This document shows, piece after piece, positions 61,331 through 64,000 of a stretch of DNA of 64,000 bases (the first letter of the stretch is position 1; every line of letters begins with the position of its first letter). The stretch is from Irpex lacteus (Eukaryota > Basidiomycota > Agaricomycetes > Polyporales > Irpicaceae): positions 3,162,001 through 3,226,000 of the forward strand of contig MQVO02000001.1 in NCBI GenBank assembly GCA_001986395.2, written 5' to 3'. The notes beneath the pieces are model-generated. The model saw nothing but the letters and a program-made list of their open reading frames with translations, was not told the origin of the DNA and did no database searches. The position numbers were made by a program, and so were the translations under genes.

Positions 61331-62093
61331 CTACCGAGGTGTAGTCTGCACTCTACGCATCGAGGGACGGTCCGAGGCTGGTGGGCGCCATTGGCGTTCC
61401 CATTCTTGTAGGCATCTACGGAAGAGGGTCAGTATTTGTGGATGAGAGGTGTAGGGAGGTGAAGAGGTAGGAGGGAGGAGGAGGGAAGAGGGAATGGGGG
61501 GAGGAGGAGAGAAGCGGGGGAGGAGAGGGGGACGAGGGAGGAGGAGGAGGAAGGGAGGGGGGATAGAAGAAAGACGTACTTGACGAACCCGCTATTGGGC
61601 TTGACGCACGCCCGTTTGCGTTTGACGAGGTCAAAGGCTGCGTCGTAGGACATGTTGTGTGTGTAGATGAGATACGCGATGACTACCGCGCTTGATCTCG
61701 ACACGCCCTACACATCTCATTAGTCTCTTTCAATAGACGAAGGGTATCCCTCAGACGCACCTGCTGACAATGCACAAGCACATTAACCCCCCTCCTCAAC
61801 CTTTCATCAATCCACCTCACAGTCGCCTCAAGATGGGGCTTCAAATCCGCCGTCGTACTATCCAAAATATCCAACCTATAACTCTCCATCCTCCGTCCGC
61901 CCTGGCCCGTCTGCTGAGCATCGACGCTCGGGAGCCACGGCGCGTCGAGCACCTGCACGAGCGCGCCTATGCTGTGCGAGGAGAGGAGCTGGGCGTCGAA
62001 GATGGCGGAGAGGGAGCCGAGGTAGAGGGCGCCGGTGTGTGTGGTGGGGGAGGCGGGGAGGATGAGGTGCATGGGCGTGCACATGGCTTGCAT
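61331..62093 (-). CDS. Dual-specificity (Tyr/Ser/Thr) protein phosphatase
   Basis: Three exons (62093-61761, 61707-61580, 61415-61331) sum to 546 nt, giving 181 residues. The catalytic loop spans an intron: VLVHCQQ|GVSRSSAVVIAYL, a good HCx5R signature with catalytic Cys and Arg. A general-acid Asp candidate lies upstream (RLDILDSTTADLKPHLE). The N-terminal strand is GALYLGSLSAIFDAQLL, typical for DSPs. After the loop come MSYDAAFDLVKRKRACVKPN and GFVKCLQEWERQW, usual for this fold. It dephosphorylates Tyr and Ser/Thr in phosphoproteins, and the family includes MAPK phosphatases; the substrate is unknown. No targeting domain is visible. The ATG used is the first in frame after an upstream stop. 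Confidence 0.9.
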
Positions 62094-62712
62094 CACTTCC
62101 GGGGGAGGTTGTCGAAGCGGATCATTGGTGTTTAATTGTTAATTATCGACTGTGGGAGGTTTGTTAGAGTGAAGGTGGAGATGAAGACGAGGAGATGCAG
62201 GAAGATGAGGGTGAAGAGGAGGAAGAGGAGGAGTATAAGTAGGATTGTCGGATGGGTGGAGTAACACCCAGCACCCAGTGAAGAGTGGAGGCCTAGACTC
62301 GTCGACCTGAGCTCCCTTCTTGCCCCTGCCGCGTCAGGCAATCATAATCATCAACTCCCGTCAAATCAGTTCACCCGTATTCCATATCCTCTCGAGCCAC
62401 TCCGAGTCGTCCTGCTTTGTTCTCCATCGTAGGCTTGGGCTTGTGAGACTGAGTGATAATGAGAGAAGTGAATAGAGTGGGTACGAGATATGTTGGAGAT
62501 CTCAGATCCGCAAGATCTCCGAGTACACCGAACCAGTACTTCTTCCGCCCATCCCATTCCATTCCGCTCCTTCGTGTGCCTGCCTTCGTGTACCCATTCT
62601 TCTACGCCTCGTGTCTACCATTTTGAAAGCGAGTGGATCAGTGGATGTGCGGCATGCGAAACAGTGGTTCGAATTTCATTGGTTCTTTGGTAGACTGAGG
62701 CTGGCCACAGGT
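62094..62712. other. Intergenic 5' of phosphatase
   Basis: Phosphatase promoter region with a purine-rich stretch at about 62155-62235. No gene supported. Confidence 0.45.
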
Positions 62713-63040
62713 GTTATGTTATAACTTGTCGTGCCGACGAACTCACACCTATGCTAATTGGCTATCTTCGTCTCTGCCGAGTTCTTATAGAGGTCGAGAC
62801 TGTTCACAACGTAAGTACTGCATACAGTAGTGCTTTACAATTCGTACGTTCGGAACTCTCTCTTGTTAATGTTATGTTATAACATGCATATGCCGTGCCG
62901 ACGTACTCACACCTACGCCAATTGGCTATCATCGTCTCTGCCGACTTCCTACAGAGGTCGAGGCTTTCCACAACGTAAACACTGTATACGGTAGTGCTTT
63001 ACAAGTCGTACGTTCTCCATTCTCTCTTCACCTACCATTC
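62713..63040. repeat. Two tandem units of about 158 bp
   Basis: Units begin with GTTATGTTATAAC at 62713 and 62871. They share GTGCCGACG, ACTCACACCTA, AATTGGCTATC, TCGTCTCTGCCGA, AGAGGTCGAG, CACAACGTAA and AGTGCTTTACAA. A diverged third copy of the unit start appears at about 63742 (GTTACAATTTGTCTTGCTGA). Confidence 0.85.
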
Positions 63041-63051
63041 CTCCAATCGTA

Positions 63052-64000
63052 ATTCCTACTCTTCTCACTTTACAGCAGTCTCGCTCTCACTCGAACACAT
63101 CTAGCTCTCGTCTCAAGTTCTAGGTCGTCTCGTCCAAAACATACAGTAGTCTATAACGTTAACTATCACTCTCATCTCCGAGTGTTCCACAGCATGCAAC
63201 CATCGAGGTGAGTTTCAACTGTACTCAGCAAGGAACCTTGTCAGAACATGCTCAGTCCAGCCAATCAAATCGTTCCCGCTCGTCCAGGAGTAAGACAAAG
63301 TGAGCTGTATGTTCGTCTCTGTGTCGTCAAATCGTATTCCTGCACTTCTCACATAAGTCTCGTTCACACTCGAATGCATCTAGTTCTCGTCGCAAGGTCT
63401 CGATTGTCTTGTCCAAGACATGCAGCTTGCTTAAACCATAACTCTCGAGTATCATCTCCGATGCTCACAGTACCCTTGCGTTGAGGTGAGCTCGAATCGT
63501 GGGTTTTGGGTTCCAACTTTCACTGCAACACGCTCATTCCAGCCAATCATATCACTCCCGCAGGCGGTTACTAGCACGTACTGAAACCTTACGTGTGTAA
63601 ATGCTGCTTACGCGTGGTAAGAAGGCTCGTTAACCAGCCTCTGTACTCGTACCTCATACTAGGTGGTAAGTGGGTAATCCGACTCCGGTGCAAGTTCTGG
63701 TACGTTTCCTGCATTGCGTTGAAGCTAACCATGGATTTCAAGTTACAATTTGTCTTGCTGACGAAGCTAGTATACCAGGTGGCCACATCAATCGGCTATC
63801 GGTTCTCTCTTTCCTACCGCGAGTACCAAGGCTCCCGATTGAACGATGAACGTATACAAATTACATTGTACTACACAACTCCGAGTCGTATGGTCCTCTC
63901 TTTCTTGTGAAGTGGTATTCCCACTCTTCTCACCCAAGCCGAGCTCACACTCGAACACATCTAGTCCTTGTCGCAAGTTCTTAATCGTCTTGGGCAGCAC
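63052..64000. repeat. Second repeat family, three copies reaching the window edge
   Basis: Copies start at 63052, 63336 and 63917 with ATTCC, a variable base pair and ACTTCTCAC-like sequence. They share CACTCGAA, CATCTAG, TCTCGTC and GTCGTCTCGTCCAA-like blocks. The first two also share GAGGTGAG and CCAGCCAATCA further in. No protein-coding gene was recognised here. Confidence 0.75.

Overview
This window is eukaryotic, from a filamentous fungus and most likely a basidiomycete of the Agaricomycotina. Nearly every protein-coding gene is split by many short GT-AG introns (about 40-130 bp). The housekeeping proteins (PHO84-type phosphate transporter, RPN10, farnesyl diphosphate synthase, HSP60) read like basidiomycete orthologues. 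The local expansion of F-box genes and a MULE/SWIM transposase gene also fit this group. No bacterial signals, CRISPR array, rRNA or convincing tRNA was seen. All exon joins were made by eye.

Layout. 0.5-3.2 kb: F-box/zinc gene A (-). 5.3-7.7 kb: phosphate transporter. 8.4-10.0 kb: a novel protein with a GRF-like zinc finger and a C-terminal SUMO-interacting motif. 10.8-12.6 kb: decayed BiP/KAR2 pseudogene. 13.1-16.8 kb: apparently intact MULE transposase gene (-). 17.9-21.0 kb: F-box gene B (+) and a C-terminal relic of another copy. 21.3-28.9 kb: F-box genes C (-), D (+) and G1 (-). 30.8-35.1 kb: an unassigned helical protein (-) and RPN10 (-). 36.2-44.4 kb: F-box genes G2 (+), E (-) and F (+). 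44.7-52.8 kb: ERG20, HSP60 and a GH15 glycoside hydrolase, all on the minus strand. 53.2-56.0 kb: a dead F-box copy and a broken ERG20 3' fragment. 56.5-59.1 kb: a proline/glutamine/histidine-rich protein with a C-terminal domain resembling DUF7514 proteins. 61.3-62.1 kb: dual-specificity phosphatase. 62.7-64.0 kb: tandem repeats without a supported gene.

The main structural result is a large inverted segmental duplication. The three-gene block C-D-G1 on the left is mirrored by G2-E-F on the right, around a spacer holding RPN10 and one orphan gene. D pairs with E, C with F and G1 with G2. Both divergent pairs (C/D and E/F) are separated by exactly 216 bp. Both spacers keep CACGTG, TGACTCA and the palindrome GTCGCGAC in the same order and spacing. 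The six A-F paralogues, plus one dead copy and one relic, form a birth-and-death family. Their shared layout is a basic N-terminus, an F-box, a Cys cluster ending in C-[KR]-x-C, and two further Cys/His clusters. If they are SCF adaptors they would feed ubiquitylated substrates to the 26S proteasome, whose ubiquitin receptor RPN10 lies in the spacer; that functional link is inference only.
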